Positions 22,916-34,964 of a DNA stretch of 64,000 bases are shown one piece after another (the stretch's first letter is position 1; every line of letters starts with the position of its first letter). Origin of the DNA: Eutypella sp. D-1 (taxonomy: Eukaryota; Ascomycota; Sordariomycetes; Xylariales; Diatrypaceae); assembly GCA_023313575.1 (NCBI GenBank), contig JAJTTP010000011.1, positions 1,116,001 to 1,180,000 of the forward strand. Direction: 5' to 3'. The notes under the pieces were generated by a model. The model was not told the DNA's origin. It made no database searches and saw only the letters and a program-made list of their open reading frames with translations. The position numbers and the translations under genes were made by a program.

Positions 22916-25565
22916 TGGCAAAGGCTACGGCATATAGTATTAGCCAGGCTGTCAGGCTGTTAGATAGACACTGTGTCGCAAGAAGGCTTTCGCACCTTGC
23001 TATAGCCTGTACGCACAACAGGGACGAACATGGAGCACCTCCTGCCTCCCACAAGAGTCCATGTGTCCACACACAGTGACATATGACATTGCTTAGTTCG
23101 ACGCCGAGACCACTCCATACATGCCATCTACCATCTCTACATGCCTGTTGTGTACACAGGCAAATAGGCCAGGAAAGGTGAGAAGAAAAAGGTGACAGAG
23201 GGTGCATATGTTTTACACTAGTTTAGCTAGGGCCTAAATCCAAGACCCAGCAGGGTCTAGCGGCGACGGTCCCCTATAACATGGCTTATCCTAGGCCGAG
23301 GTCGTGTCAAGAATATAAGTACTAGGGAGGGTGCACTCTAGTTCCCTAGACAGCTCTCTTCGACCACAGATCTCGATCACGAAGGGGATCGCCAGACACT
23401 CATTCCATTCGGTCTTGGACATGTCTGGGCTCTAAAGAAGCTCGATCACGGCATCCTATCAGTGTCTGGGCCTAGGTAAAGTTTAGAAGATTTACCCGAC
23501 TTATAGTTGCCTAGAAACCCTATGTCAACACCTACAGCAATGATACGAGGCTGTTATCAGCTTTAGTATCAGAAAATCACATAGGAGGAACCCATTAGAT
23601 TTAAGATCTAAGACTTGGTAGAAGTGTAAAAGAGAAGCACTAAAGGCCGCGACGCCTCGACGACAAGTCGGGGTAAGCTTGGCAGGATGTGATAGGTCAC
23701 TAGATCCTTAACGCCACACAACAATCCCTGCAACACCACTGTGAGACCTCAATCTCAGAGAGGCACTTTACTTCATGGATAATACAGCCTATCTCATTCG
23801 AACTGCGTACTGATAACGCACTATACACGCTGGTTCCTGAGTTAGTGCTGAAATCTTGTCTCATACGGAGGACAATAACCGATAATACATTGCATGTCAC
23901 CATAGTAATAAATCTAGAACTAGGTCCCCTAAATTGTTCAGAGGTTTAACGGTTTAAGGGTTGAGGGGTTCAATTCATGATGGATACAGGCAAACAGGTA
24001 GCCAGCCCCTTGACGATCCCCCTGCTCTACGTAGATCTGCTCTACCCCTGTCCCTGTAGATATGTCACCAGCCCCCCGAGAGGGCCGCGTGAACAGATAG
24101 GCATTTGGGGGCCGTCGCCTCAGAACCTGAGAACGGAGATACCGAAGCCAGAAAGCGAGCAAGTCCGTCTCTTGTCGCCACGGTGATGGTTTTTTTTCTT
24201 CTTCTTCTTTTTTGTTTTCGCTGCTGGGATGCTACGACATATTCATGACATCTAATCTCCTCTCTTTTAGTTTTAGAGATACCTCTACCATAACTAGCTA
24301 CAGATAGGTAAAGCTTCTCCCATAAACTGCTCATGTATCCTATCGGTCTTTGCGCAAGCAAACTTTCGCCGTCTCAGACTGTCTGTACATGTTGCTCTAT
24401 GAAGTCACTGACGTCGTGAGCTCAGGTTACATCGGCTCAAGCCTGCATCGGCTGAATTGCCATTACATTGAAAACACACTGGATGGTGCTTGTGGCACCA
24501 AGAGTGAGTGATGATTGACGCCGCGAGAGCTGGTTAATGTCACACGACATAATTCGGCCCCGATGGCGATAACGAGGGGAGTCAACCGAAGTGCCGGCAG
24601 GTGACTTTGACCTTATGCAGGCCCCCAGTGGGTCCGCGATCGCGTTTCCCAACGAATAGGAGGGCTTCCGAACCTGCGGGATCTTGTATAACCAGTGGCG
24701 TACATCATGCACCCAAGTTCAACGTTGAAGCATCAATCTTTTGCGTATTAATAATGTGCAAAGGCTCTGCCTCATAATCTCATTCCACAAACATCTTTGT
24801 GCAGAAAAGACCCATCGCCTTGCTCCATCATGGCAACGTCTTGGTCCCCATCTTTACTAATCTCGTATTTGTCGAAGTCGGCTATGCAGAAAGATCTGAT
24901 AACAGATAGTGAGCTGGCTGTTATTAAAGGTACGGGGGCGATCTGTAGCCATCCCTTAACCGCGCGTCGTTCGCATTCTAGGAGAAATATGCATGAAAGA
25001 CAAGGTTATCATTCAAATGTGCTTCCATCCCCGTGGGTTTAATATCACGAACATGAAGAGAGGCAACAATATGCGAGATACTATTTGCGGGTGGTGGGTA
25101 ATATTGGGCAAGATGTATGAACTGAATATCGTCGCTTCTCGCTCGGTCCATCGTACCGGTAAGCCTCGCTCATCAGAACAGCATCATGATGGGAAAGAGA
25201 GACGCCACCGACAGTGGTTGTGATTGATTCAATCAGCGGTGGGATATCAACGCGGGCTCGTTGTTAAAAGGGCCATCGTCCGTCTCAATCTATCACCAAG
25301 GTTACTTAAGAGCAACTCCTTCCTCAAGTATCGGGTTCCACCGATCCAGCGCCTCTAGAAGTGCAACAGTAAGGTTTCGTTACAGCCCCTTCAAGACCAC
25401 GACAGCCATCGATCACAATGTGTACTATGACGGTTACTCTATATGACTGCAAACTAGCACACATGCAAAGCTTCGAGATTTCACAACATTGTGATATCTG
25501 CCTGGCAGGAGAGGATTGCAAACATTGCGTCGATGACCCAGAAGTCCACTATGATGACGGTGGCT

Positions 25566-25912
25566 GCACACGCCAGGAGCACAGGAGTACCGATATATGC
25601 CCAGATTGTGGCGAGGTTTGGGGTACGAGCGAGAATGAAGCTGGAGGTTCATGATGTAAACAAGACTCTACTCATATATCATGTTTACTCATCAGCTAAC
25701 TTACCCTCCCCAAATCCAGGGACCATGGTGCCGGAGTGGTTATTCCCGAGAAGGATTGTACTGGGAGTATACCACAAAGCGGGAAGAGCATGGGACATGT
25801 CCAAGGATCTTTTCTTCAACATTATGTCCCGTGATGGATATTGGGCAGATAAGGGGGCTGTTGGGATACAAACAAACGATTGTGTAGACAGGGGTAGCTT
25901 GACTAAAACCAC
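25566..25912 (-). other. Possible exon pair of an unrecognised membrane protein or its remains
   Basis: On the minus strand a frame ending PALWYTPSTILLGNN ... TMVPGFGEG reaches a clean GTAAGT donor at about 25708. After one of several AG sites the next frame reads FILARTPNLATIWAYIGTPV and then a strongly hydrophobic stretch of about 45 residues before a stop near 25494. The donor plus hydrophobic continuation suggest a real or recently dead gene, but I cannot fix the junction, the start or the family. Confidence 0.2.
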
Positions 25913-26515
25913 ATTGTGATATGTCCGGGACCGGTGATGTTTGTCATCAGCTTTAATCTAAGTAATCTTGTGCGAAAATGACCTATCCGCTTCCCAAAAT
26001 GAGTGTTTTACATGGTGAAGGGGGGGGGGGGATATAGGATACAGTTTTCGCCACTTCATGATGATAGATGCTAGGTAACTCTATAACCGTGATGCAGCAT
26101 GCTCGGCCCGTCACGCATTTACGAGGTTGCTACAGAGTCTAATATGCAGGTAACTCATTAGGGTGAACTATTCATCTAGGAAGCCCAGAAGGTATCATCA
26201 GTAAGAACCCTTGGGGCATCATCCCGCGAGGCTATCGCTTCATCGCGTTGTCGGAAGACCATGTTTGAAAGGGGCAAACACCCCCGTGTTTGCTGCACCG
26301 GCTCCAACGAGGTTGGAACTCCATCCTGTTGAAATATTGTAGCCGTGTATATCATGAAGAAGGCATGTTAAAAGAAGGACAGGTCCTTCTTCTCTCGTAA
26401 GCTTTCTTGCTTGATACCTAGCAACCATGCGTCTATGTTGAATAATTTATATTGAGTTTACATCGTTGCACAGCCGACTCTTATATAATCGGACTTAATA
26501 TTCTCATTTTCCACG

Positions 26516-26722
26516 ATGTGTTACTGGAGAGTAGTAATCTGGAACTGCCAATCCGGGAAGCATATTGCCAGCGAGGGCAGAGTAAACTGCTCAGAATACC
26601 CAAACTGCAACAACAAGACTCCAGGTGTCCCCCAAAATCAAGGCGGGTTCATCCGACAGGAGGAACTAGCGGAAGGGGCCTGTCCTACAGCAGGGCACGA
26701 AGAATACGGTCGAGAGACCTAA
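26516..26722 (+). CDS. Small Cys-containing hypothetical protein, 68 aa
   Basis: ATG 26516 opens a 68-codon frame whose composition looks protein-like in a region otherwise lacking such frames: MCYWRVVIWNCQSGKH, then CSEYPNCNN and a late Cys in EGACPTAGHEEYGRE. Six Cys/His-type ligands are spaced as in small fungal proteins that begin MCxxxxxxWxC, a style also seen in the gene at 6480. There is no signal peptide. An overlapping longer frame from 26452 lacks this Cys pattern and was not chosen. Function unknown. Confidence 0.4.
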   Translation: MCYWRVVIWNCQSGKHIASEGRVNCSEYPNCNNKTPGVPQNQGGFIRQEELAEGACPTAGHEEYGRET

Positions 26723-28786
26723 GAGAAGATGGTTGGAAAAGTCAAGTCACCCCATAAGCGGACATCACGGGCTAATCAGGAGCAGATATTGTCGGTAGCC
26801 GCCGCAGGTAGACGATTAGGACTGCAGATGAGGAGGGACGTACTAGAAGTCATTCACTATGGTTCAGGGGAATTCGAAACCACAGCCAATGTCAGTCAGG
26901 TGTGGAAAGGATAACGAGGGGTTTGCGCCCAATGGCAGGCCGATACCACGGGGATGGGTTCAATAGCCCACTTCGTCGTAACGCGGCACGAAATATGTAG
27001 GCATGCAGTTGACGACAAATACATGCCGTTAATTGATAACATTGCTGCTTTGCCACCTTCAGCCTTACTACCATGCCTCAACCGTGAAAGTGACCATCTA
27101 GACGCGTCGAAGAAGACATCTGCAGGAAATTTACACGCATCTGCAGAGAATATGCAATCAGGTCGCGCATGTCACAAGCCATGAGCATCATTTGATTGGT
27201 AGATATTTCCGTGTGGGGGTGGCTGCAATGCAGTGTAGCGATCATTGGTAACGGTGGTTGTGTTTATCGTAGTAGTGGTGGCCAAAATAGTAGTATGTGA
27301 AAAAGACTATTAACCATAATAATCTGCGCCAAGGTCGATAGACGTGGCCGAGCAAGCCGAGTATACTGTACCACCGTTTATGGATGTCTGTTAGAATGAG
27401 TCGGCTTTTTACCGACCACAAGGCCCAAAGCCACGGCACCCCGAGCCGGGATCACACAATGAAAGACGGAGGCGCGAGACGATCTAATTGGCCGGGGAAC
27501 GATGCACGAATGCCTCGTCTCAACAAAAAGGAAAATTCGCCAATTCGCTTAGCTATCATGGCAGTTCAGAAGCAGAACTCTCTCGCACTCCAAGAGCACG
27601 TTCCGGCGTAGGTCGACACGGCACGGGAGACCATCCAATTGGCTCGCTTGAACCACTTACGTATATCAGGCTTCATGTCACATTTCACTGGAACCCGACA
27701 GTATTTGGACATGTGGGGGATTGGCCACGTCTGTGTCGTATCTGGACAAGGTCCGTCGCAAGCGACTCCCCCCAAACCCCTCAAGTCACTAATTCTTTCT
27801 TTTATAGGTTCCTCAATTTCTTTTCTTCTTCCACTTCTTCTACCTGTGCCACCTCGCACGTCATTGGGCACTAGACGGGGAGGCGAGGAACCGAGCTTGT
27901 TTTCCTAATCCGGCAAGACACTCCACTGACATTAAATTGACGAGGAGACCGTTTGGGCGCCGAGGATGACATACGGGGGTGTAACATCAAGAAGGTATAT
28001 TTAGATATGTGACTAGAGGATGAGACAGTGTCGCCTCAGGGGGCTCCATAACAGCCTTCGTTGGTCGTACACGGCATTAAGACAGCAAGTCATGGGCGCG
28101 AGAAATGGGGTAAGTCGAACGCCCGGCGATAGGAGCGGTAGGCCCGTACTCAGCTCCTGATCCATTTCTTGTATCCCAGGCTTGGGCAGTTACACGACAT
28201 GGAGATGGGGGGTGGAGGAGGAAGAGAGGTGCCTCATTTAGACCGGATGGGCGGCTCTCCGGTCCCGTATGCAGAGTGCACGACCCGACAACAAAGAGCT
28301 ACATATTCGGAGAGTGTGTGTTGGAAGTAATCATTGTCTACTGAACCTGGCGACTCCGCACTTGACTGCGCAGGTTTCGTGCCCGCGGCCCGGGCAACCA
28401 GGTACCCTTCATGAGTGACAACCCGTAGGAGTACGGGATGGGATGTCCTGTCCCCATGATCCACCCTGTATGGATGATGCACTGGTAGACTCCCCACTGA
28501 CAATGCATATCACTATGCAGGTCGGAGTCAAGTTTTGCGCAGGTCTTAGACCAACTAGCCAAGAGGCGTTTCTTAGTTGGTGGGTAGTGGGGATTACCTA
28601 TCAAGACCCCAAACTACCTACAGACTGTATCTCCATCTATTTGCTGCCCGGCAGTTCCATAAGTTGCTTGTAGCGGTTAATTGGATGTGGACTCTATCGA
28701 AGGTAAATGTCCAGGAAACACCTCATTGATGCTGCTCCTTGAATATGCCTCGACCAGGTACTCGGGTACAAAAGCGTTGGCCTTGC

Positions 28787-30872
28787 TCATAGCAGGATGG
28801 CACTCTCCCCGTCCTCTGTCGGTTTATTGTCTTCCTGATCTTGAAGAACGTCCTGCATCTCCTGTTCGCTCGCTTCTAATCCTGAAGAGCTCATGAGCTT
28901 GTTATCCTTGTCCTCGGCTGCGTCCAGTTAGCTTCTGTTTCTGTACACGAACGTGGGAGCTCGACTACAAGCCGTGTTGACTTACTCCTAGGCTCCACTA
29001 GTAGATTCTCCTGCACCTCGCACTCGGTTAGTACAGAGCCCTCGCCGATGTCACTTCTCCTTCCCAGGATGCACCGAGTCAGCTTGCACCCTTTACCAAC
29101 TACAACACCATCCATGAGGAGACACTGGAATAACTTGGCGCCCTCTTTAATCTGACAGCCTGCCCCAACCACACACTCCTTGATTGAGGTCTTCTCGTCC
29201 ACCATGACGTTATCCGCGATGAGACAGTCCGGTTTGGTAATCGTCGTTCGAGGTTTGACGCCTTCGGGGTAAGCCACCTTCTTAGCATGTGCAAAAGGTG
29301 ATGCGGGGCCGGATCCTGTCTCTTCGAGTGACGGTAGCTTGGCCAATTGTAGAGATACGGACAGAAGTAGCTGCGCCGTGTCCACACGGCGTATCAACGG
29401 TCCTGATTGATGAGAGGGGTGTATATATGCCAGGATTGGTGGGACGGCTGATTGTTTCGGCCTGACGGTTAACCCATCAAATCTTTTCGGGAATGGCTCA
29501 TCATGGGGCCTTTGTGACCGTTCTTGTGACCTAGAGGGTGATGTCGAATTTTCATATTCACCAGAACTTCCTTGGTCATCAGCCTGCGCGCTCGATGTGG
29601 ATGCTGCAGCTCCGTCGAGAATGGCTTTCATTCCCAACTTTTCGGGAAGCCCGGTCTGCCAATATGCCTTAGCCCACCATCCTATGACATCCTCCCCGAT
29701 AGTCTCTAAGCGCTCATTGCCCTGTACGAAGTCCAAAATCCACTTTGGTAATATATATATGTGGGCATCTCTATGTGTGGTGAGCATGCGGAGTTTTGGA
29801 TGCTTCCGAAGCAGTCCATGTCGAATGGGGAGTGATCCCTTCTCTTCTACAACATCCTTGAGCGAGTCTGTAGGCATGGAGTAGGTCAGGTATGAGAGGT
29901 GAGGAAGTAGCGAATCTTTGGGAGTTGGCGATGTCGATGAAGCCATTGGGGATGTTGCAATGAAGTCAGACTCCTCGCCCTTAATGGGGTTTTCCCCCTT
30001 GGTTTCGTACCAAACCCCTAGGCCACCGCTGTGAGTCGAAGCCTCTTCGTCATCCAGAAGGCTTGGTAGGCTCACTCCCTTCACCATCCATGCTTGCAGC
30101 AGTTTATCGCCGCCAAGCTCACACACCAGATCACAGGGCAAGACCACGAAATCGGAGGTGACGAGTTCGCGCACCTCTGGTAGACGAAGTATTTCTGCGG
30201 TACCCGTGTTGTAATCAAGGTCCTTTGGAGCCAACAGATCAGGGCGCGGATGAGGAAGCGTGGTTAAGAAAGGGTTAGTGTTTAATGCAGTAGTGATGAC
30301 ATCCAAAGCCGAAGGTGAGCAGATAAGTGTGATGTCTGTACGTTGCGTTAGTGTGTCATTGAGCCAATATCCTGGGCATCTTAGGAGATGGGTGCTAATA
30401 AGGAGCTGATGCTATGTATCATGAAGGGACATTTCAACGTGAATGGTGTCCTAGATTCTGCCGAAGCTATGTTTGATTATTTGACATATAATGAAATCGG
30501 CAATCTCAAACATGAGTTACAATACATGAAAGCTACCACCCGTTTAAAAATAAAATAATGTACGGCTATGGATAAGTCAAGTTGGGTTCGGCTAGAATTT
30601 GAATAGCTCCTGAACCAACACGACAGGGTGTCTCTAGGCCTAATAGACGATGGCAAACAAGACTCTAGTATACAGAAAGAAATGAACTCACTTGTGATGC
30701 CTGACCGGTAGCAGAATTCGATGGGATACCAAACCATGGGCCGGTTTGCGATGGGCAAAAGGGCCTTGGGGTTCTCATCTGGGTTTGCTGTGAAAGTGGG
30801 GAAAGACGACCCCGGCCCGCAAAGGATGAGCGCCTGCAAGCCTGGAGAGGGCATCGTGACAGCGTGTGGCAT
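28787..30872 (-). CDS. GCD1: Translation initiation factor eIF2B subunit gamma, three exons
   Basis: Catalytic-subcomplex subunit of the eIF2B guanine-nucleotide exchange factor, which reloads eIF2 with GTP in the cytosol. Exons are 30872-30692, 30335-28986 and 28917-28787; introns are 356 bp (GTGAGT to CAG, with a CTAAC branch site close to the acceptor) and 68 bp (GTAAGT to CAG, with GCTAAC). All joins are phase 1, giving 553 aa. The N-terminus has the nucleotidyltransferase-like start (LILCGPGSSFPTF, NPKALLPIANRPMVWYPIEF), lacking the full catalytic loop as is usual in gamma. LPRPDLLAP-like and TAEILRLPEV segments follow. The C-terminal part is the left-handed beta-helix of hexapeptides (IADNVMVDEKTSIKECVVG and following), then the acidic tail TEDKDNKLMSS. 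It is divergent from PEX22 across about 940 bp. ATG at codon 7 is an alternative start. Confidence 0.93.
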
Positions 30873-31810
30873 TCTCCCTATGTCGCTGAGGCTTCGCCAG
30901 GACGGAGAGGCGATACACCACCGCTAGACAGCCTGGGACCTGGAACGCGATGGTGTAGTATTGGCTAATGGAAGTGCTTCGCGGGTCTCAAAACAAGCGT
31001 CTGTCTGAAATCTCGAAGGAAATGTTTGTGGAAGTGTTGTTAACAGTTATGTACTTAAGTACATGTAGTAAGTGGTGAATCGGAAATGCCAAAGAAGAGT
31101 CATCCCTCTATGTACTTAGGTAGGCTCCGTTATGACGAGACCCAGATAAGTGCGATTATCGATAAGGTAATCCAGATGGGTAGCTGAGAGGTAGGGTTGG
31201 TGGGGTTTGCATCAATAATTGAATAAATTTGATAACAAAATACCTACTAGAGTAATTACTAAATGTATGTCCAAGCCACACATCACAAGCCAGATGGACG
31301 GTTGCCGGAGTGCTATTGTGGCTGGTGCAGACCTACAGATCCGCTAACATTAAAGCGGACCTTTGGCGTCATCTTCACCAATGAAATTCCAGACCGAGGC
31401 TGTCCGCGTTACCTTATCCAATGCAATGTCAACATCAGCGACCCCAGCCCCCAAAACAATTCGGGCTGGGAACAGATGGAGACAACCCCGGCTGGAGTCC
31501 AGCTAGCCAGCTAACCAGCGAACCAGCTAAGCTACATACACTAGGTACCTTAAAGCAGGAAGTTGGCCAAGTACAAATACGTATCTAGTTTTCCCAGCCT
31601 CCCAGCCCTCGAATTTTCGGATCGGAGGGTGTGTGTGCGCACGTACAACGTCAACCGCATGAACGATCCCCTCCCCCCTTCCCCCTTTTGTGCCTTTACC
31701 GCCAACCGATACGCTACGATACGATACGACGAGTAACGAAGATTGACGATTCCATCTTAATGCGAAGCCTGATTGGAAGGCGTAATTCTGCAATGACCCT
31801 GCCCGAATAA
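30873..31810. promoter_or_regulatory. Shared divergent promoter region, eIF2B-gamma / Pex22
   Basis: 938 bp between two head-to-head genes; no gene in it. It includes TACTTAGGTAGG-type motifs near 31050-31125 and a pyrimidine-rich tract (CCCCTCCCCCC at 31670-31690) shortly before the Pex22 start that is probably its leader or initiation region. No TATA box was recognised, as expected for housekeeping genes. Confidence 0.5.
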
Positions 31811-33228
31811 ATGTCGCCCGACTCCTCGAGATCCCGCCGTAGAGGCCTTTGGAGCTTCTGGGTCCCGGTCGTCGTCACCGTCACCGTTGCGACGGCCGGT
31901 GCCGCCGCCTGGGCCTGGAGCCAGCGGAGTGATGAAGATGACGAGCAAGAAGAACCCGGCCTTGACTATGAGAATGCAGAATACGGCGGCAACCCTATCC
32001 ATGCCTCGTCGAGAGACCTCCAAGGCTCCGGCGTGTCGGAGACCACCCCCTTCTCCCACGGACAGGGTGCGAGCTATGGTGTAACCGAGGCCGCCCAGGC
32101 CGAGGCCAGCGGTGCTTCCGCCGGATGGGGTGCTCAGATGTCCGGTGCGTTGCGACGGACTCCGAGCCCCCAGCAGTTCCTCTCCGACGCCGGGAAGAGG
32201 ATCACCACAGGCATCGCCGGGGTGGGCGCCGCTGTCGGTAGTGCGTTGGCTGCTATTCGGGAAGAGGATAAGAACGCGTATGCTGATCACGAAACCTGGT
32301 CAGAAGAGGCAGAAGCCCGCAAGGAAAGGCCGGAAGCCTCATCGCAGACGCAGCCGAGAGACGGCGGCAAGCGCCGCAAGACCGTGGCCATCGTCGTGTC
32401 GGCCGATACGCAGATGGGCGACCTGGAGGGCGCCGCGTTCCATGAATACGCTGTAAGTTGCCATCGCCAAGTCGCATATCGATTTTTGGAGTAGTGAATA
32501 TGCTTTGTGTCACGTCGCGCACGTACTAACCGGTTGCTCAGTCTATCCTGACCCACATACCCGGAAACACCGATTTTTCCAAGATCAAGCTGTTCGTTTT
32601 GGTGTACGCGCCGGGCCTTAAGGACGCCGGCCTCGAGGCGTCGGCCGCGGGAACCCTGCCCCCGGCCTCCCTGAGCTCCTCGTTCTCCAATATTGGCCAC
32701 GACCAGGCGCAGACACCTGGCAGCGAGACCAAAAGCCCAGTGTCAGTACTACCCGGCGTACCGGGAGCCCAGTTATTATATAATGTGGTGCTAAGAAACA
32801 ACAACAGTCTGGGTTCCGCGGCGGGCCAGGGCTTCAACGCCGTGTACTCGCAGGCGCTCTCGCTCGTGGAGAAGGAGACCATGGTCATGCCGTTCACCAC
32901 GCCCAACGGCTACGTGCACATCCTCCGCCACCTGCAGCCCCAGGTGGTATACCTCCAGGAATCACTGGCCGGCGAGGAGGGCGCCCTCGTGAACCAACTC
33001 CAGACTTGGCTCAGGTACGACGTGATCCTCGTGGTCGGCGCGAATGACGGCCACGGCGGACTCGCGGACAGCGAGTCGGAGGCCGAGCAGCCGGAGAAGG
33101 AGAAGGAAGAGGACCAGGATATCTGGTGGCAGCGGGAAGAAAGGGTAGGCCGAGGACGGGGTGTCGTGGTTGTAGACAGCAGCAGGCTTGGTGATGATTG
33201 GGAACGCCGGGTTCAGGGTAAAGAATGA
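31811..33228 (+). CDS. PEX22: Peroxin Pex22 (peroxisomal membrane anchor), two exons
   Basis: Peroxisomal membrane protein that anchors the ubiquitin-conjugating enzyme Pex4 for recycling of the import receptor Pex5. Exons are 31811-32452 and 32542-33228; the 89-bp intron (GTAAGT to CAG, with TACTAAC branch site) is phase 0. The product is 442 aa. A single N-terminal membrane segment spans about residues 14-36 (FWVPVVVTVTVATAGAAAWAW) behind a basic RSRRR stretch. A long Ser/Glu-rich linker follows. The folded domain starts near 200 (RRKTVAIVVSADTQMGDLEG), continues through FSKIKLFVLVYAPG, and ends with the strand DVILVVGAND and an acidic, low-complexity tail. This matches the fungal peroxin-22-like family in order and layout. 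Confidence 0.88.
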
Positions 33229-34964
33229 TGTGATGTGTAGGCGGCATGTGGTGACGGAGATATATGAAGTGGCTTTTGCTTTTGGTAATGAGTTGTGATG
33301 AATTTTTTGGTGGATGGTATATACTGTTTTTTTTTTCCTTCTCTTTCTTTCTATGACCTCTCGATACTATACATAGATAGCAGCACGCGATATACATTTG
33401 ATGGGCCGCTTTCTATTAGTGGCGGTTGGCCGTTATTGTACGGTGATTATAAAGTGATGATGGGTACGAGTCTATAATGTCGTTTTGGCTGGGGGGGCGG
33501 GTACTAAAAGAGGGATAGGAAAAGGCTTTTCATATAATCATGCGGTTGCTCTTAGCTGAATATATTCTGAATCTTGAACTTCACTACTACCTTACTTATC
33601 CAGGTCTGCGATGTCTGCCAGAACCTGTCCCTGAATAATACATACCAGAGCTATGATTTAGATTACTTCAGCATCATTATACTGCACAAACTCAAGACCT
33701 TGATCGGGAAAAGACAGAACTCGAACAGCTTCCTCGGCTTCTCTTTTTTGTTCTCCCAGCAATTTTTTTTCATTGTTACTTCACCCATTTCTTCTTCAGT
33801 TATACTACCTGCAAGTATAACTGCTTATGTATTTCGTACATGCTCTTCAACCCCTTTAACTACGTCCTGAGCAGTCCAGCCCCTGAGCCATATCTAAGTA
33901 TAGGTAGGTATACATGTCAAGTCCTCTTGGCTATTAAGGAGCTGAAGTAAGTTGGCCAATCACGTGCGATAACAGTAGAACACTGGCATCATTTTTCCTC
34001 CGACCTACCAGCCTCGCAGCGTACTCGGCGGCATAATGCATAAATGATGATGTAAATTTCTTCTCCTATTGTTTCCTACAGGTATTGAAGGTAAATGGGT
34101 GCATGAATATGAAATTGCAACAACTTTGAAATATCATACCTGCTTAGGTACCTAGGTAGCTTAGGCAGTACGCTTGTCTCTGGGAGTAACTAAGAGAATT
34201 GGCTAGGTACCTATCTAGTGTAAATCACACACAGTAAGTACTTACAGCAGCCCTGGAGTACACAACTTTATCATCAGTGGGCGACTCCGACCTCCGACCC
34301 CACAGTCACTACAAAGGCCCTAACCCCCCCCCCCCCCTACAAACATAGCGGGTAGTCGCATTTTGACGACGACACGTCCACTCTTCTTCCATCATAACGC
34401 ACTAACCCGACAACCTACCTACAAACTGGAAATGGCTTCGCGACTCGAGTGGGCATAACTATCAGCTTTACAACTTCCCCGCTATATAAATGTAGAGCTG
34501 CGCATAACTTTTACAACATTGAATTTTTCTAGGTAAATCGTCCACGGGTGTTGTATCGCAATCGCAATCAGCCCCCGTCAATCAGCCCCCGGCCCGGTAG
34601 GCCGGCAAACGATAAAACGCGATTTGAATTTGGATCATCCGCGCTGCTCCATCTATCATACCTTGAGGCCATCGCCATCATCACATATCACCTATCACTT
34701 ATCAGGTATAACCTATCACGTATAACCTACGCCATCGTTGTCGCCATCTTTGTCGCCATCACCAAATCAGATTTTAACTTCAAATAACCTCCACGACGAC
34801 CACGAACCGATGTGTGTCGGAGACGACGGGATAATCACAACCTTGAAGTGCTCTGCGAAAATCCATAGCGCTTGATCTGGTATCACGAGCCACCGTATTT
34901 TCTTGCCGTGCGTTTCGCAGCATTGGGCGCGTGGGGAGGTGGATGATACGAGGAAATCGCGGTT
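33229..34964. other. Intergenic between PEX22 and SPT20
   Basis: About 1.7 kb without an intact gene. On the minus strand at 33650-33790 a short frame reads KLLGEQKREAEEAVRVLSF and then LEFVQYNDAEVI, a coiled-coil-like stretch that may be a gene remnant. Motif TACCTAGGTA clusters at 34147-34216, and a run of 14 C lies at 34324-34337. 34550-34964 is AT- and CA-rich and probably the SPT20 promoter and leader. Confidence 0.4.

Larger units (their letters stand above)
21069..28786. other. Very large gene-poor stretch upstream of the C2H2 regulator
   Basis: About 7.7 kb with no confidently recognised gene; the two weak candidates (25566-25912 minus and 26516-26722 plus) are listed separately. Frames are short on both strands. 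Also seen: a stem of CCCGAAA/TTTCGGG at 22338-22358, a GACT tandem run at 22893-22915, a pyrimidine run at 24190-24220 and a 12-G run at 26020-26031. It may hold the extended control region of the C2H2 gene, decayed genes, or both. Confidence 0.45.

Noticed and set aside
22791..23207. Minus-strand frame of 138 codons with several Cys
   Set aside because: It includes translation of the GACT repeat (SVSQSVK) and has no signal peptide or family motif; treated as chance.
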